From Gimesia alba (lineage in GTDB: Bacteria > Planctomycetota > Planctomycetia > Planctomycetales > Planctomycetaceae): DNA of 64,000 nt. This document shows, one piece after another, positions 35,680 through 45,617 of the stretch (position 1 is its first letter; each line of letters begins with the position of its first letter). The translations under genes were made by a program, and so were the position numbers. The stretch spans positions 6,623,046-6,687,045 of the forward strand of contig NZ_CP036269.1 of assembly GCF_007744675.1 (NCBI RefSeq), given 5' to 3'. The notes under the pieces were generated by a model. That model saw nothing but the letters and a program-made list of their open reading frames with translations, did no database searches and was not told the DNA's origin.

Positions 35680-38600
35680 ATGCCGCTCGCATTATCATTC
35701 TACATCCGAAATACCATTCGTCTCTTTGCCTGCCTCGTTGCTTTCATTCTGCTGGGGATTTCGTCAACAACCGCCTCAGCTGAGAAACTCGATCTGTTGT
35801 TTATCGGCGACAACGGGCATCATCAGCCCTCACGTCGATTCGAGGAACTTGCTCCCGCACTCTTAGAGCGCGGGATTACCTTGCGATACACCGATCGCAT
35901 GGAGAACATCGATCCAGAAACACTCTCCCAATTCGACGGGCTGGTTCTGTATGCGAACATTGATCGCATTGAAGATGCGCAGGCGAAAGCGTTGCTCAAT
36001 TATATAGCGGAGGGACACGGCTTCATTCCGCTGCATTGTGCGAGTTATTGCTGGCGGAACAATAAAGAAATCGTGGCCTTGATGGGCGCTCAGTTTCAAC
36101 AGCATGGCGGACAGGTCTTTACCACAGAGATCGCACGCCCGAATCACCCGATTATGCAGGGCTACAACAGCTTCACCAGTTGGGATGAGACTTATATTCA
36201 TCACCTGCACAATGAAAAAAATCGAACCGTGCTCGAATACCGAGTCCAGGGCGATCAGGCAGCAGGCAAGAAACGCGAACCCTGGACGTGGATTAAAACA
36301 CATGGTAAAGGTCGTGTCTTTTACACCGCATGGGGGCATGACCAGCGCACGTTTAAGAATCCCGGTTTCCAAAATCTGGTAGAACGTGGCATTCGCTGGG
36401 CGTGTGGCGATGACCCCACCAAAGTCCCCGCGTTCAGCGATCCCAACAGCTTTACCGCTCCCCCAATGACAGAACTCCGCCGTGATCTGAAGAAATTCGA
36501 GTACGTCGATGTCGGTCCAAAAATCCCCAACTACACCCCGGGTAAAAAATGGGGCACTCAGAGCGCACCACGCAACTTAATGCAGAAGCCACTGTCTGTT
36601 GCAGAATCAATCAAGCACTTTGTCACACCCCAGGGCATAGCAGTTCGGCGTTATGCAGACGAGCGTGATTTTCATTCCAAACCGATCGCAATGACCTGGG
36701 ATGAGCGAGGTCGTCTGTGGGTTTGCGAGACCGTCGACTACCCCAATGAGTTAGGAAAAGATCGCGACCGCATCCGAATTTGTGAGGATACTGATGCTGA
36801 CCACGTGGCTGACAAATTCACGGTATTCGCAGAAGGCTTGAGTATTCCCACCGCCATCGTCATTGTTCGCGGTGGCGCGGTCGTACAGAATGGCACGGAG
36901 ACAATCTATTTAAAAGACACCGATGGCGATGATGTTGCCGATCAACAGACAACACTCATTTCAAACTGGACACTGGGAGACACGCACGGCGGCGTCAGCA
37001 ATTTCCGCTACGGGCTGGATAACTGGATCTGGGCGATGCAGGGCTACAACAAAAGCACCCCCAAATTCAACGGCCAGGCCACACAATCGTTCGGACAGGG
37101 ATTCTGGCGTTTCAAACTCTCACAGACGGATCCGCCACAAGTCACCGATCTGGAGTTTATTCGTTCGAGTGATAATAACACCTGGGGGTTGGGGATCAGC
37201 GAAGAAGGTCTGATCTTTGGTTCCACTGCGAATGGAAACCCCAGCATGTTTATGCCGGTTCCCAATCGGTACTATGAACGGGTTCGCGGCTGGGCGCCTT
37301 CGACCCTGCATTCGATTGCAGACTCTCATCTCTTCAAACCGATCACAGACAAAATTCGCCAGGTGGATCACCACGGCGGATACACGGCTGCAGCAGGCCA
37401 CGCACTTTACACAGCCCGCACATTTCCTCAGCAATGGTGGAACAAGACCGCCTTCGTCTGCGGTCCGACTGGTCATCTCGTCGGCACATATGTGCTTCGC
37501 CGCGATGGTGCGAATTATGAATCGACCAGTCCCGTCAATTTGCTTGCCAGTGATGATGAGTGGAGTGCGCCCGTCCTGGCAGAAGTCGGCCCGGACGGCG
37601 CGGTCTGGGTGATCGACTGGTACAACTACATTGTCCAACACAACCCGACGCCTCATGGCTTCAAAACAGGCAAGGGCAGGGCCTACGAAAGTGATTTGAG
37701 AGACAAAAAACATGGGCGAATTTATCGCGTCGTGCCTGTTTCAAAAAAAGGCGACAATCTTCACGACGCTGACAGCCTTGCAAATAAATCGAACAAAGAA
37801 CTGATTGAAGTACTCAAGCACCCCTCCTTCGTCTGGCGTCTGCAGGCACAACGTCTGCTCATTGAACGTAAGGCAGACGATGTCCTGCAACCGTTAGTTG
37901 CTCTGGCCGCTGATCAGGCCGTTGATCAAGTGGACCTCAACGTGGGAGCCATCCACGCACTCCACACTTTGAAAGGCCTGGGATACGTTCAACTTGATAC
38001 GCGGTTCAAGGCTGCCGGCTTTGTGACTCGTTGTCTCAAAAACGGTCTGACTCATCCGTCAGCGGGAGTCCGGCGAAATGCGATCGCCGTTTTACCGACA
38101 GACGAAAATGGCTTAGATCTCTTGCTGGCGCATCGCCGTTTGTTTGATGACCGCGATGTCCAGATACGCTTGCAGGCGATTCTGACACTTGCTGATATGC
38201 CTGCTTCAGACCAGGCAGGTAAACTGATCGCCGAGCTTGCTGCAAAAGAAACCGATGGCATTTTGATTGATGGCTTGACGTCTGCCGCAGCGACGCATGC
38301 CATTCCCTTTTTGCAATCGGTCACTTCACAGAAGGCACGTCCTGCTGCGAATGCTAATATTCAGATCGCACGTACCATCGCCGAGCATATTGGCCGCGGA
38401 AAACCCGATGCGCAAACTCTGCAATCCATTATCTCAGGGATGCAAGAGGCCAATCCTGCTATCGTCAGTGCCGTTCTGAACGGCTTGACCGAGGGTCTGC
38501 CAGCAAAGTTTACGCTTGCCAAGTCTGACTCACTGGATGCGACTCTGATTTCTGCCTTTGAACGGATCGATCCTGCCAGCAGGTTCAAGCTGCTCCAACT

Positions 38601-40110
38601 TGCCAATCAGTGTCATACCGACGCCTTGGCTCACTATGCTGAAGAAATGATAGAATCGCTCGTCGATCAGCTCAGCAGCGAAAACACAAAACCAGAAATG
38701 CGTGTGGCCGCCGCCCGCGACCTGGTCAGCTTTCGCGTCAATGATGACGACGTCGTGAGCCAGATTATCGAACAGATTCATGCACAGACGCCCCCCGAGG
38801 TGGCGGACCAGCTCTTTGAAGTAATCGGACGGAGTCAATCGCCGCTGGCGGGAGAAGTAATCGTGGAAACGTTATCAACGCTGACCCCCAGAGTGAAATC
38901 GACGGCGATCAATATCATCCTCAGTAAACCTGCCTGGACCAAATCGTTGTTGAACGCCGCTGCAAAGCGCCAATTCGATCTGAACGATTTATCGCTTGAA
39001 CAGAAGCAGGCACTGCGATCTTTTCCAGACGAAACACTTCGTCTTCAAGCAGAGAAACTTCTTGCAATGGGGGGAGGACTTCCGGATGCCAATCGTGAGA
39101 AAGTACTGCAGTCGTTAATGCACGTAACCAAGGTCACAGGTGACTCTGATGCCGGCCGAGAAATTTTTAAAAAGGTCTGTGCGGCCTGCCATCAGCATGG
39201 TGAGCTGGGCCATTCGATTGGACCAAACTTAACCGGCATGGCCGTTCACCCTAAAGCCGAACTGTTGACACACATTCTCGATCCGTCACGAAATGTGGAA
39301 GGCAATTTTCGGCTCTACAAAGTTTTGACGCTGGATGGCAAGATCATCAATGGGATGCTGGCGGGTGAAAGCCGGACCAGCATCACGATCGTAGATTCCC
39401 AGGCAAAGAAATTCGATGTCCCCCGCGAAGACATCGACGAACTGATCGCGTCACGCAAATCGGTGATGCCCGAAGGATTTGAAAAGCAGATTACCGAACA
39501 GCAACTGACCGACCTGCTGGAATTCCTCACCAGCAAGGGGCGTTTTCTACCCATTCCACTGGGCCGCTACGCCACCGCTGTCAGCACCAAACCGTTATTT
39601 CACGACGGCGAAAACGGACCGGATCAGATGATCTTCCCCGACTGGAAACCCAAAACCTTCAAAGAGATTCCCTTTGTCCTGACTGATCCCCGCGGCCAGT
39701 CGACCCCCAATATAATTTTACTCAACGGACCTTTCGGCCCCCTGCCACCCAAGATGCCGAAGGCCGTTTCCCTGCCGTGCAATTCCAGAGCCAAAACGAT
39801 TCACCTGTTGAGCGGCGTCGGCGGCTGGAGCTTCCCGGCCAGCAGAGAGAAGTCGGTTTCAATGATCGTACGTCTGCACTACGCCGACGGCCAGACGGAA
39901 GATCACCGGCTCCTCAACGGAGCCCACTTCGCCGACTACATCCGCCGCGTCGACGTACCGGAAAGCGAATTCGCCTGGATGCTGAGAGGCCAGCAAATAC
40001 GTTACCTCGGCGTCAAACCAAAGCGTCAGGACAAGATCACAAACATCGAACTCATCAAAGGCACCGACAACACCGCCCCCATCGTCATGGCCGTGACCAT
40101 CGAACGCTAG
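35680..40110 (+). CDS. ThuA / membrane-bound dehydrogenase / HEAT / cytochrome c multidomain protein
   Basis: The protein has 1476 residues with a signal peptide (about 1-36, ending 'TTASA'). Domains in order: ThuA-like (about 38-250, 'HQPSRRFEELAPALLERG', 'GHGFIPLHCASYCW'), a planctomycete membrane-bound dehydrogenase beta-propeller (about 310-700, 'MTWDERGRLWVCETVDYPNELG', 'GPDGAVWVIDWYNYIVQHNP'), HEAT-type helices (about 735-1130), and a heme domain with C-A-A-C-H at 1167-1171 plus a far Met. A C-terminal beta domain (about 1290-1476) closes it. ATG 35680 is chosen for the signal peptide. It probably oxidises a carbohydrate-derived substrate in the periplasm and passes electrons to the heme; the substrate is unknown. 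Confidence 0.92.
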   Translation: MPLALSFYIRNTIRLFACLVAFILLGISSTTASAEKLDLLFIGDNGHHQPSRRFEELAPALLERGITLRYTDRMENIDPETLSQFDGLVLYANIDRIEDAQAKALLNYIAEGHGFIPLHCASYCWRNNKEIVALMGAQFQQHGGQVFTTEIARPNHPIMQGYNSFTSWDETYIHHLHNEKNRTVLEYRVQGDQAAGKKREPWTWIKTHGKGRVFYTAWGHDQRTFKNPGFQNLVERGIRWACGDDPTKVPAFSDPNSFTAPPMTELRRDLKKFEYVDVGPKIPNYTPGKKWGTQSAPRNLMQKPLSVAESIKHFVTPQGIAVRRYADERDFHSKPIAMTWDERGRLWVCETVDYPNELGKDRDRIRICEDTDADHVADKFTVFAEGLSIPTAIVIVRGGAVVQNGTETIYLKDTDGDDVADQQTTLISNWTLGDTHGGVSNFRYGLDNWIWAMQGYNKSTPKFNGQATQSFGQGFWRFKLSQTDPPQVTDLEFIRSSDNNTWGLGISEEGLIFGSTANGNPSMFMPVPNRYYERVRGWAPSTLHSIADSHLFKPITDKIRQVDHHGGYTAAAGHALYTARTFPQQWWNKTAFVCGPTGHLVGTYVLRRDGANYESTSPVNLLASDDEWSAPVLAEVGPDGAVWVIDWYNYIVQHNPTPHGFKTGKGRAYESDLRDKKHGRIYRVVPVSKKGDNLHDADSLANKSNKELIEVLKHPSFVWRLQAQRLLIERKADDVLQPLVALAADQAVDQVDLNVGAIHALHTLKGLGYVQLDTRFKAAGFVTRCLKNGLTHPSAGVRRNAIAVLPTDENGLDLLLAHRRLFDDRDVQIRLQAILTLADMPASDQAGKLIAELAAKETDGILIDGLTSAAATHAIPFLQSVTSQKARPAANANIQIARTIAEHIGRGKPDAQTLQSIISGMQEANPAIVSAVLNGLTEGLPAKFTLAKSDSLDATLISAFERIDPASRFKLLQLANQCHTDALAHYAEEMIESLVDQLSSENTKPEMRVAAARDLVSFRVNDDDVVSQIIEQIHAQTPPEVADQLFEVIGRSQSPLAGEVIVETLSTLTPRVKSTAINIILSKPAWTKSLLNAAAKRQFDLNDLSLEQKQALRSFPDETLRLQAEKLLAMGGGLPDANREKVLQSLMHVTKVTGDSDAGREIFKKVCAACHQHGELGHSIGPNLTGMAVHPKAELLTHILDPSRNVEGNFRLYKVLTLDGKIINGMLAGESRTSITIVDSQAKKFDVPREDIDELIASRKSVMPEGFEKQITEQQLTDLLEFLTSKGRFLPIPLGRYATAVSTKPLFHDGENGPDQMIFPDWKPKTFKEIPFVLTDPRGQSTPNIILLNGPFGPLPPKMPKAVSLPCNSRAKTIHLLSGVGGWSFPASREKSVSMIVRLHYADGQTEDHRLLNGAHFADYIRRVDVPESEFAWMLRGQQIRYLGVKPKRQDKITNIELIKGTDNTAPIVMAVTIER

Positions 40111-40217
40111 AAGCAAATCTGACAGTACACAAAATCAGGGAAAACAACGAGGGCAGAGATTCCCTTTCCAAGTGCTTTTTGATACTCAATAAGTTAATTG
40201 AAACGTCTACCTGTTTC

Positions 40218-43200
40218 TTATCCTATAGCTTGCCGAGCCATTTGCCTGTAAATCTTTGCTGGTACAGAATTAGTAAGTCTCCAAATTATATTCAAGGGAC
40301 GGTTACCAGAATGCGAAACGTATTCACAAGGACCAAGGTAATAGTATGGCGTGGTAAGTCCCGAAGCTCGCTTTTTGGTCTCACGTACAAATAAAAGTGG
40401 TGTATACCCCATAGATCGATGATTGATATATCTCTGTCCGGTGGGTGAGGATACTGAAGTATTACTTTGCGACTGCCAATGAAACAAATTGTGTGATATC
40501 AAATAATCTTCATACATGGTGGTCGGTGAGTAATCTGCTTCTGTTTTTTGCAATGTAACAAAAAACGCATCGACTTTTGCATCCTTGAGATGCAATACAC
40601 CTTCACGTTGGTCGGGCCGATCTTTGAGAGACCAATGCCCCAAACCAATTAAAATTTCATCACGAGTGTACTGGGCATGGATCGTCAAAGGACCTGAGAC
40701 TGAAGGTAATCTACCCGCTTCATGTGTAAGAGCTCGTTGCCGCTGATGATTTAAAATCGCTTTCAAATCTTGGCAAGCACCCGTATTTTCCAGCAACCGT
40801 TTTCGAGATTCTGAAATCGACCAACCTATACTTTGTTTTCCCCATAGACTCACATGCAACATTTCAAATATCCGAGAATCTTCACCTTTAGAAATCTCGA
40901 CTTGATCAATATGCTGAAGCCATTGTTCAATTTGATATACACAATCTACATGACTGATTCGACGAAGTCCTTTTGCTAACTGCTTTTGGTCAGGATCGTC
41001 CATGGGTTCAATTAACCCTGCCTCAGCTAACAGACTTGACCATAGGCCTCGTTTCAACAATTCATCCAGATTGGTACTAAAATAGTCCAAAGCATCCGCT
41101 AAAGTTGGTACGTACCCAAAACCAATCCCCATTTCACGCAGACTGGAAATTATTCTAGACTTGTGTAGTCGTATTGTATTTTTAACATTTTCGAGTACTC
41201 GCTGCTGTGCTACGCGTTCTAACTGGATAACACAACCACTGGGCAAATGGGGAAATCCGTGTTCTATTTCTTGATCAAGCTGTTGCGCAGGCTTGGTACT
41301 TAGCGCTCGAAAACGGGACGCAAATTGAAATTCACGCCGCTGTGCACCAATAAAATCGAGAATTGTCAAGCATTCTTTCTCTTCATGCAGTCTCATGCCA
41401 CGCCCCAACTGTTGCAGAAAGATCATCATACTTTCTGTAGGTCGGAGTAAAAGCAGCGTATCGACCTCAGGAATATCGACTCCTTCATTATAAAGGTCGA
41501 CGACAAAAATGAAGTTGATTTCACGCGTGCGTAACTGATTTTGAACCGCTCGCCGCAATTCATTAGACGAGTCTGCCGTCAATGCGGCGGCGGAAATTCC
41601 ACTTTCATTAAAGTAACGCGCCATAAATTCAGCATGAGCTTTGCTCACACAAAACCCGAGACCGCGTGCTTGATAAGGATGTAATAATATCTGATGTGTT
41701 TTGTCGAGAATTAGCCGAGCCCGCACGTCATTTCCAGTATAGATTTGATCGAGTTCCTCAATGCTATAACCGCCACGTTGCCATGTGAGACCATCTAGAT
41801 CTACCGAATCTGCTACACCAAAGTATTGAAACGGACAAAGCAATTTCCGGTTGATAGCATCCGGCAAACGGATTTCTGCACTCGTTCGTCCACCGAACCT
41901 TTGTAGGACATCGAGTTGGTCTGATCGTTCTGGTGTCGCAGTGAGCCCGAGTAAAATGTCTGGGCGAATATGGTCTAGCAAGCGTCGGTAACTAGGTGCT
42001 GCAGCGTGATGAAATTCGTCAACAACAACATATTCATATGCATCTGCCGCACTTTTACCTAACTCGCGAGAGTTATAACTTTGAATGGAACAAAATAGAT
42101 GGGTATTCTGTGCAGGTTCTCTCCCCCCTACTAGCAAATCTCCAAAATTCTGGTCTCTTAAGACGGCACGAAATGATGCGAGTGCCTGTTTCAATATTTC
42201 TTCGCGATGTACAATGAATAAAAACGAAGGCTGGCGATTCTTTTCGCGACAGACGCGGGCATAATCGAACGCAGCAATCATAGTTTTTCCAGTCCCCGTC
42301 GCAGCAACGACCAGATGCTGTCTTTTACCTTGTAGTTCCCGTTCTGCTTTAAGAATGTCCAATATTTCTTCCTGAAATGGATAAGGACGTAGGTCAAACT
42401 TCACGTTTATTTCAGGATCAGAAGCTGACGAACGCTCTCTGTGTATCGCTTGGCGTAATCGTTCCGGGTCTGCTCCCGTAAATCGTTGAAACTCTTCATC
42501 TTGCCAATACGTTTCAAATGTCCCTGTAATTTTTCCCCATAAATACGAAAGTTCGTACTGACTAATTTTCGTCGTCCACTCTAATCCTTCTGACAACGCG
42601 GCATTGGAAAGATTCGCAGAACCAACATAAGCGTTACCAAAATCCGTCAAGCGATGAAAAAGATAAGCCTTAGCATGCAGTCGTGTTCGTTTCGTGTCAT
42701 AGCTAACTCGAATTTCGGTATTAGGAAGTTTGCTTAATTCTTCAATTGCTTTGGGATCAGTGGCTCCCATATAACTGGTTGTGATCACACGAATCCTTGG
42801 ACCATTGTCAGCTGGTTGTTCGGCCAATGCTCGTAATTCATCCAGAATCACGCGCAGCCCACTCCACTTGATAAACGAACAAAGTATGTCAACAGAATCT
42901 GCTGTTGCGATCTCCTTTTTCAACTGGCTTCCCAAACTGGGATCGAGTCGTGTTCCCGTTAACAGAGCCGAACGCGATAGTGGTGTATCAGGGCGCTGAT
43001 CGAATGGTTGCTCCGATGTACGGTGAATTGCAAGCAGCCTACGCAATGGCGTCGTAATATCAAATTGGTGTTCCCAATCCTGCCCCAGCTCATCAACGAG
43101 AATTGATAGAATTCGATCTACAACTCTCTTCTGTCGTTCAACTGCCTCAACACCACGAAAACTCGCCAGCCCAGAAGCGAGTGCGTGCTCTAGGAATTGC

Positions 43201-43337
43201 GAGATTGCAGTATGCGCATCATCGGCATCCACTCTCGCTGTGGAATAAAGCCTGGGATCACTCAACTGTTCTAATTGACGCTGCAGGGTATTCGTCAGCA
43301 ATTGTTCATACAACCCCGGCTGGTTGTTTTCAGTCAT
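40218..43337 (-). CDS. PLD-nuclease / superfamily 2 helicase / DUF3427 protein
   Basis: The protein has 1039 residues. The phospholipase D-like domain (about 125-285) has one HKD-type motif: His221-x-Lys223 and G-S-A-N at 239-242. The helicase core follows: Q-like 'LRPYPFQEEIL', Walker A 'AATGTGKT' (345-352), D-E-F-H (440-443), T-A-T-P (466-469), and motif VI 'QLGRGMRLHEEKECL'. The remaining 380 residues match the DUF3427 type, with a C-terminal 'YLGPCEYVSHSGNRPLNIIWRL' beta region. Such proteins occur singly in defence-rich or accessory regions, and roles in DNA restriction have been proposed. The gene looks more AT-rich than its neighbours. AGGACC precedes the ATG. Confidence 0.92.
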   Translation of the reverse strand: MTENNQPGLYEQLLTNTLQRQLEQLSDPRLYSTARVDADDAHTAISQFLEHALASGLASFRGVEAVERQKRVVDRILSILVDELGQDWEHQFDITTPLRRLLAIHRTSEQPFDQRPDTPLSRSALLTGTRLDPSLGSQLKKEIATADSVDILCSFIKWSGLRVILDELRALAEQPADNGPRIRVITTSYMGATDPKAIEELSKLPNTEIRVSYDTKRTRLHAKAYLFHRLTDFGNAYVGSANLSNAALSEGLEWTTKISQYELSYLWGKITGTFETYWQDEEFQRFTGADPERLRQAIHRERSSASDPEINVKFDLRPYPFQEEILDILKAERELQGKRQHLVVAATGTGKTMIAAFDYARVCREKNRQPSFLFIVHREEILKQALASFRAVLRDQNFGDLLVGGREPAQNTHLFCSIQSYNSRELGKSAADAYEYVVVDEFHHAAAPSYRRLLDHIRPDILLGLTATPERSDQLDVLQRFGGRTSAEIRLPDAINRKLLCPFQYFGVADSVDLDGLTWQRGGYSIEELDQIYTGNDVRARLILDKTHQILLHPYQARGLGFCVSKAHAEFMARYFNESGISAAALTADSSNELRRAVQNQLRTREINFIFVVDLYNEGVDIPEVDTLLLLRPTESMMIFLQQLGRGMRLHEEKECLTILDFIGAQRREFQFASRFRALSTKPAQQLDQEIEHGFPHLPSGCVIQLERVAQQRVLENVKNTIRLHKSRIISSLREMGIGFGYVPTLADALDYFSTNLDELLKRGLWSSLLAEAGLIEPMDDPDQKQLAKGLRRISHVDCVYQIEQWLQHIDQVEISKGEDSRIFEMLHVSLWGKQSIGWSISESRKRLLENTGACQDLKAILNHQRQRALTHEAGRLPSVSGPLTIHAQYTRDEILIGLGHWSLKDRPDQREGVLHLKDAKVDAFFVTLQKTEADYSPTTMYEDYLISHNLFHWQSQSNTSVSSPTGQRYINHRSMGYTPLLFVRETKKRASGLTTPYYYLGPCEYVSHSGNRPLNIIWRLTNSVPAKIYRQMARQAIG

Positions 43338-43574
43338 TTTAGGTCCTGATTTTATTTCACTTCGGTGCCTGCTCTCAATTGTTCTTGCATCACTGTAAAC
43401 AGAATTTGACCAAAAGACTACTAGGGTGATGTCATCATAAGGACAAATTGATAATGTCTTGTTTGAGAAACGAAGTAAATGGCTTCGCAGAGAATCAATT
43501 CTGGAATTTGATGATGAATTTTTATATCATTAGTAGTAACTTTTTCCTTTGTCATAAAATAGAAAGTTGATTCG

Positions 43575-44846
43575 GTGTCACATCAACATCCCCTCACCCG
43601 GCGTGATTTCCTCCACTCATCCCTCTGTTCCCTTGCGGCGGTTTCTGGTGTTTCAACTGCACGGGCTGAGGCGGCTCAACGGCCGCTGATCAAGTCGATT
43701 TCTAAAGAGACGCTGTTTCGGAATCGGGATGGTTCCGGGGTGACCTGGTTTCATCCGCGGGGATGCCTGGTTCCCGGCGTGGGTGGTAAGTCGACCTTTC
43801 TCATGAACCTGCAGGAGATTGGGGGCTCTGATTATTTTGGTCAGGTCCATTGGACCGAATCGACGGATCAAGGCAAAACCTGGAGTCCACCGAAGCCGAT
43901 CGCTGCACTGGGCCGCGATGCAGTCAAAGAACATCCGGGATTGAAAGCGGGCGTGTGTGATGTGACGCCGCAATACCATCCACAGACCGGGACGGTGCTC
44001 GCACTGGGGCATGTGGTCTTTTATCGTGGTCCCCGGTTTGCGAAAGGAGATCAACTGGCCCGTTATCCGGTCTATGTCACACGGCAGAAAGATGGCCGGT
44101 GGTCGAAACGGAAGATTCTGCAATGGGACGATCCCCGCGGTGGGGAGATCTATACCAATAACTGCGGTCAACGGCTCGTGATGCCCGACGGCGATATTCT
44201 GATGTCGTTCACGTTCGGCCCCGGCAAACAGCCGCGAATGGTGGCCGGCGTCCGCTGTTCGTTTGATGGGTCGGAACTGAAAATCCGCGAGGTCGGGCCG
44301 CCTTTGAAGAATAAAGTCGGCCGGGGTTTGCTGGAACCTTCGATCACCCGTTTCCAGAATCAGTTCTTCATGACGATCCGTGCCGAAGATGGGCACGGCT
44401 ATGTCGCCGCCAGCCTCGATGGTTTGAATTACAATCGAAAAACGGCGTGGGCGTTTGACGATGGTACGCCGATCGGCATGTCGACCACTCAACAGCACTG
44501 GCTCACCCATTCCGACGGTCTATTTCTGGTTTATACACGCAAAGATGCGACGAACAAAAACGTGATCCGCTGGCGTTCGCCGTTGTGGGTCGCGCAAGTC
44601 GATCCAGAGAAATTGTGTCTGATTCGCGAAACAGAACGCGTGGTCTTGCCGCTGGTGGGTGACGGCGTGAATGATCCCAACAAGGTCGCGCTGATGGGCA
44701 ACTTCGATGTCACGAACCTCAGTCCGGCGGAGTCCTGCGTCACCGTCGGCGAATGGCTGCCTCGCGATGGAGCAAAAGGAAACCTGCTGCTCGGTCGGAT
44801 CAAATGGAACCAACCGAATCGCAATCTGCCTCCCTTTGTGAGTTGA
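43575..44846 (+). CDS. Tat-exported sialidase-like (BNR) protein
   Basis: The protein has 423 residues. It begins with a twin-arginine signal ('TRRDFLHSSLCSLAAVSG', residues 8-25). The rest is a six-bladed sialidase-type propeller with one perfect Asp-box (S-T-D-Q-G-K-T-W) and 'SLDGLNYNRKTAWAFDDGTPIGMSTTQQHW'. The catalytic Arg triad and Tyr/Glu of true sialidases cannot be confirmed, so it may hydrolyse or only bind a glycan. The start is GTG 43575; no ATG precedes the Tat motif and the ribosome binding site is weak. Its 3' end overlaps that of the convergent gene by 47 bases. Confidence 0.82.
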   Translation: MSHQHPLTRRDFLHSSLCSLAAVSGVSTARAEAAQRPLIKSISKETLFRNRDGSGVTWFHPRGCLVPGVGGKSTFLMNLQEIGGSDYFGQVHWTESTDQGKTWSPPKPIAALGRDAVKEHPGLKAGVCDVTPQYHPQTGTVLALGHVVFYRGPRFAKGDQLARYPVYVTRQKDGRWSKRKILQWDDPRGGEIYTNNCGQRLVMPDGDILMSFTFGPGKQPRMVAGVRCSFDGSELKIREVGPPLKNKVGRGLLEPSITRFQNQFFMTIRAEDGHGYVAASLDGLNYNRKTAWAFDDGTPIGMSTTQQHWLTHSDGLFLVYTRKDATNKNVIRWRSPLWVAQVDPEKLCLIRETERVVLPLVGDGVNDPNKVALMGNFDVTNLSPAESCVTVGEWLPRDGAKGNLLLGRIKWNQPNRNLPPFVS

Positions 44847-45465
44847 GGCTGCTTAGCTGAGGAAGCCACCGCAGATAGAGCGCATCACGTTTTTCCAGTG
44901 CCTGATAGAGCAGAGCCTCCAGCTCATCCGAAATCCCAGTTTCTTTAGCCAGTTCGACCATTTCATAGAAAACAAAAATATCATTAGGCCCCTGTTCTCC
45001 ATCAAGTTCAAAACGACTGATGAGAATCTGCAAGTCACCCCGGCTGATCGTTCCCAGGTAAGTCGCGATCCCGGCATCATATAGATCGAAAATCTCATCA
45101 TCAAAGTCGTCGAGATTCTCCGGTGGCAGACTGTCGAAAATGCCGGGATGCTCTTTTTTGTTTGCCTCATACAATTCTGATTCTTTGAGCTGGAATCGTT
45201 TCCGAGCTCGTTCCTGCGACATAAATCCGATCAGCCAGGCAGGAACCGCAAAAGTAAAACAAATTGGCAAAAGTTCAGAATTCAAGGCCATCCCCAGAAG
45301 ACAACTGGAGAAAAACACAAGCATTGCAAGTTCTGAGACAAAATTTGATTTCCCACCAGACGACCACTCAAACGGTTCATAAAATCCCCAGATCCGCCCC
45401 AGTATCATATTCACCAGCCACAAAGCCACAAAGGTGATCAGAAGAATGATTAACAGGAGTTTCAT
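44800..45465 (-). CDS. Membrane protein of unknown function
   Basis: The protein has 221 residues and no recognised family. Three hydrophobic helices (about 3-23, 43-63 and 66-84) are followed by a soluble acidic C-terminal domain ('ENLDDFDDEIFDLYDAGIATYLGTISRGDLQILISRFELD'). ATG 45465 is preferred because the preceding frame adds only a polar leader. The last 15 codons lie antisense inside the 3' end of the sialidase-like gene. Confidence 0.72.
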   Translation of the reverse strand: MKLLLIILLITFVALWLVNMILGRIWGFYEPFEWSSGGKSNFVSELAMLVFFSSCLLGMALNSELLPICFTFAVPAWLIGFMSQERARKRFQLKESELYEANKKEHPGIFDSLPPENLDDFDDEIFDLYDAGIATYLGTISRGDLQILISRFELDGEQGPNDIFVFYEMVELAKETGISDELEALLYQALEKRDALYLRWLPQLSSLNSQREADCDSVGSI

Positions 45466-45617
45466 CGGAATTGTCTCTTCAGAAAAGATCAATCAGGTAA
45501 TCCATGGATTGAACCATTTGAATGCCGTCTTCTCTGTGAGAACGTAACAAAGCGTGCATCGGATTGAAATTTTCACCCCGATTTTGCAAGTTGTTAGTAA
45601 ATGGATCCGTACAAACC

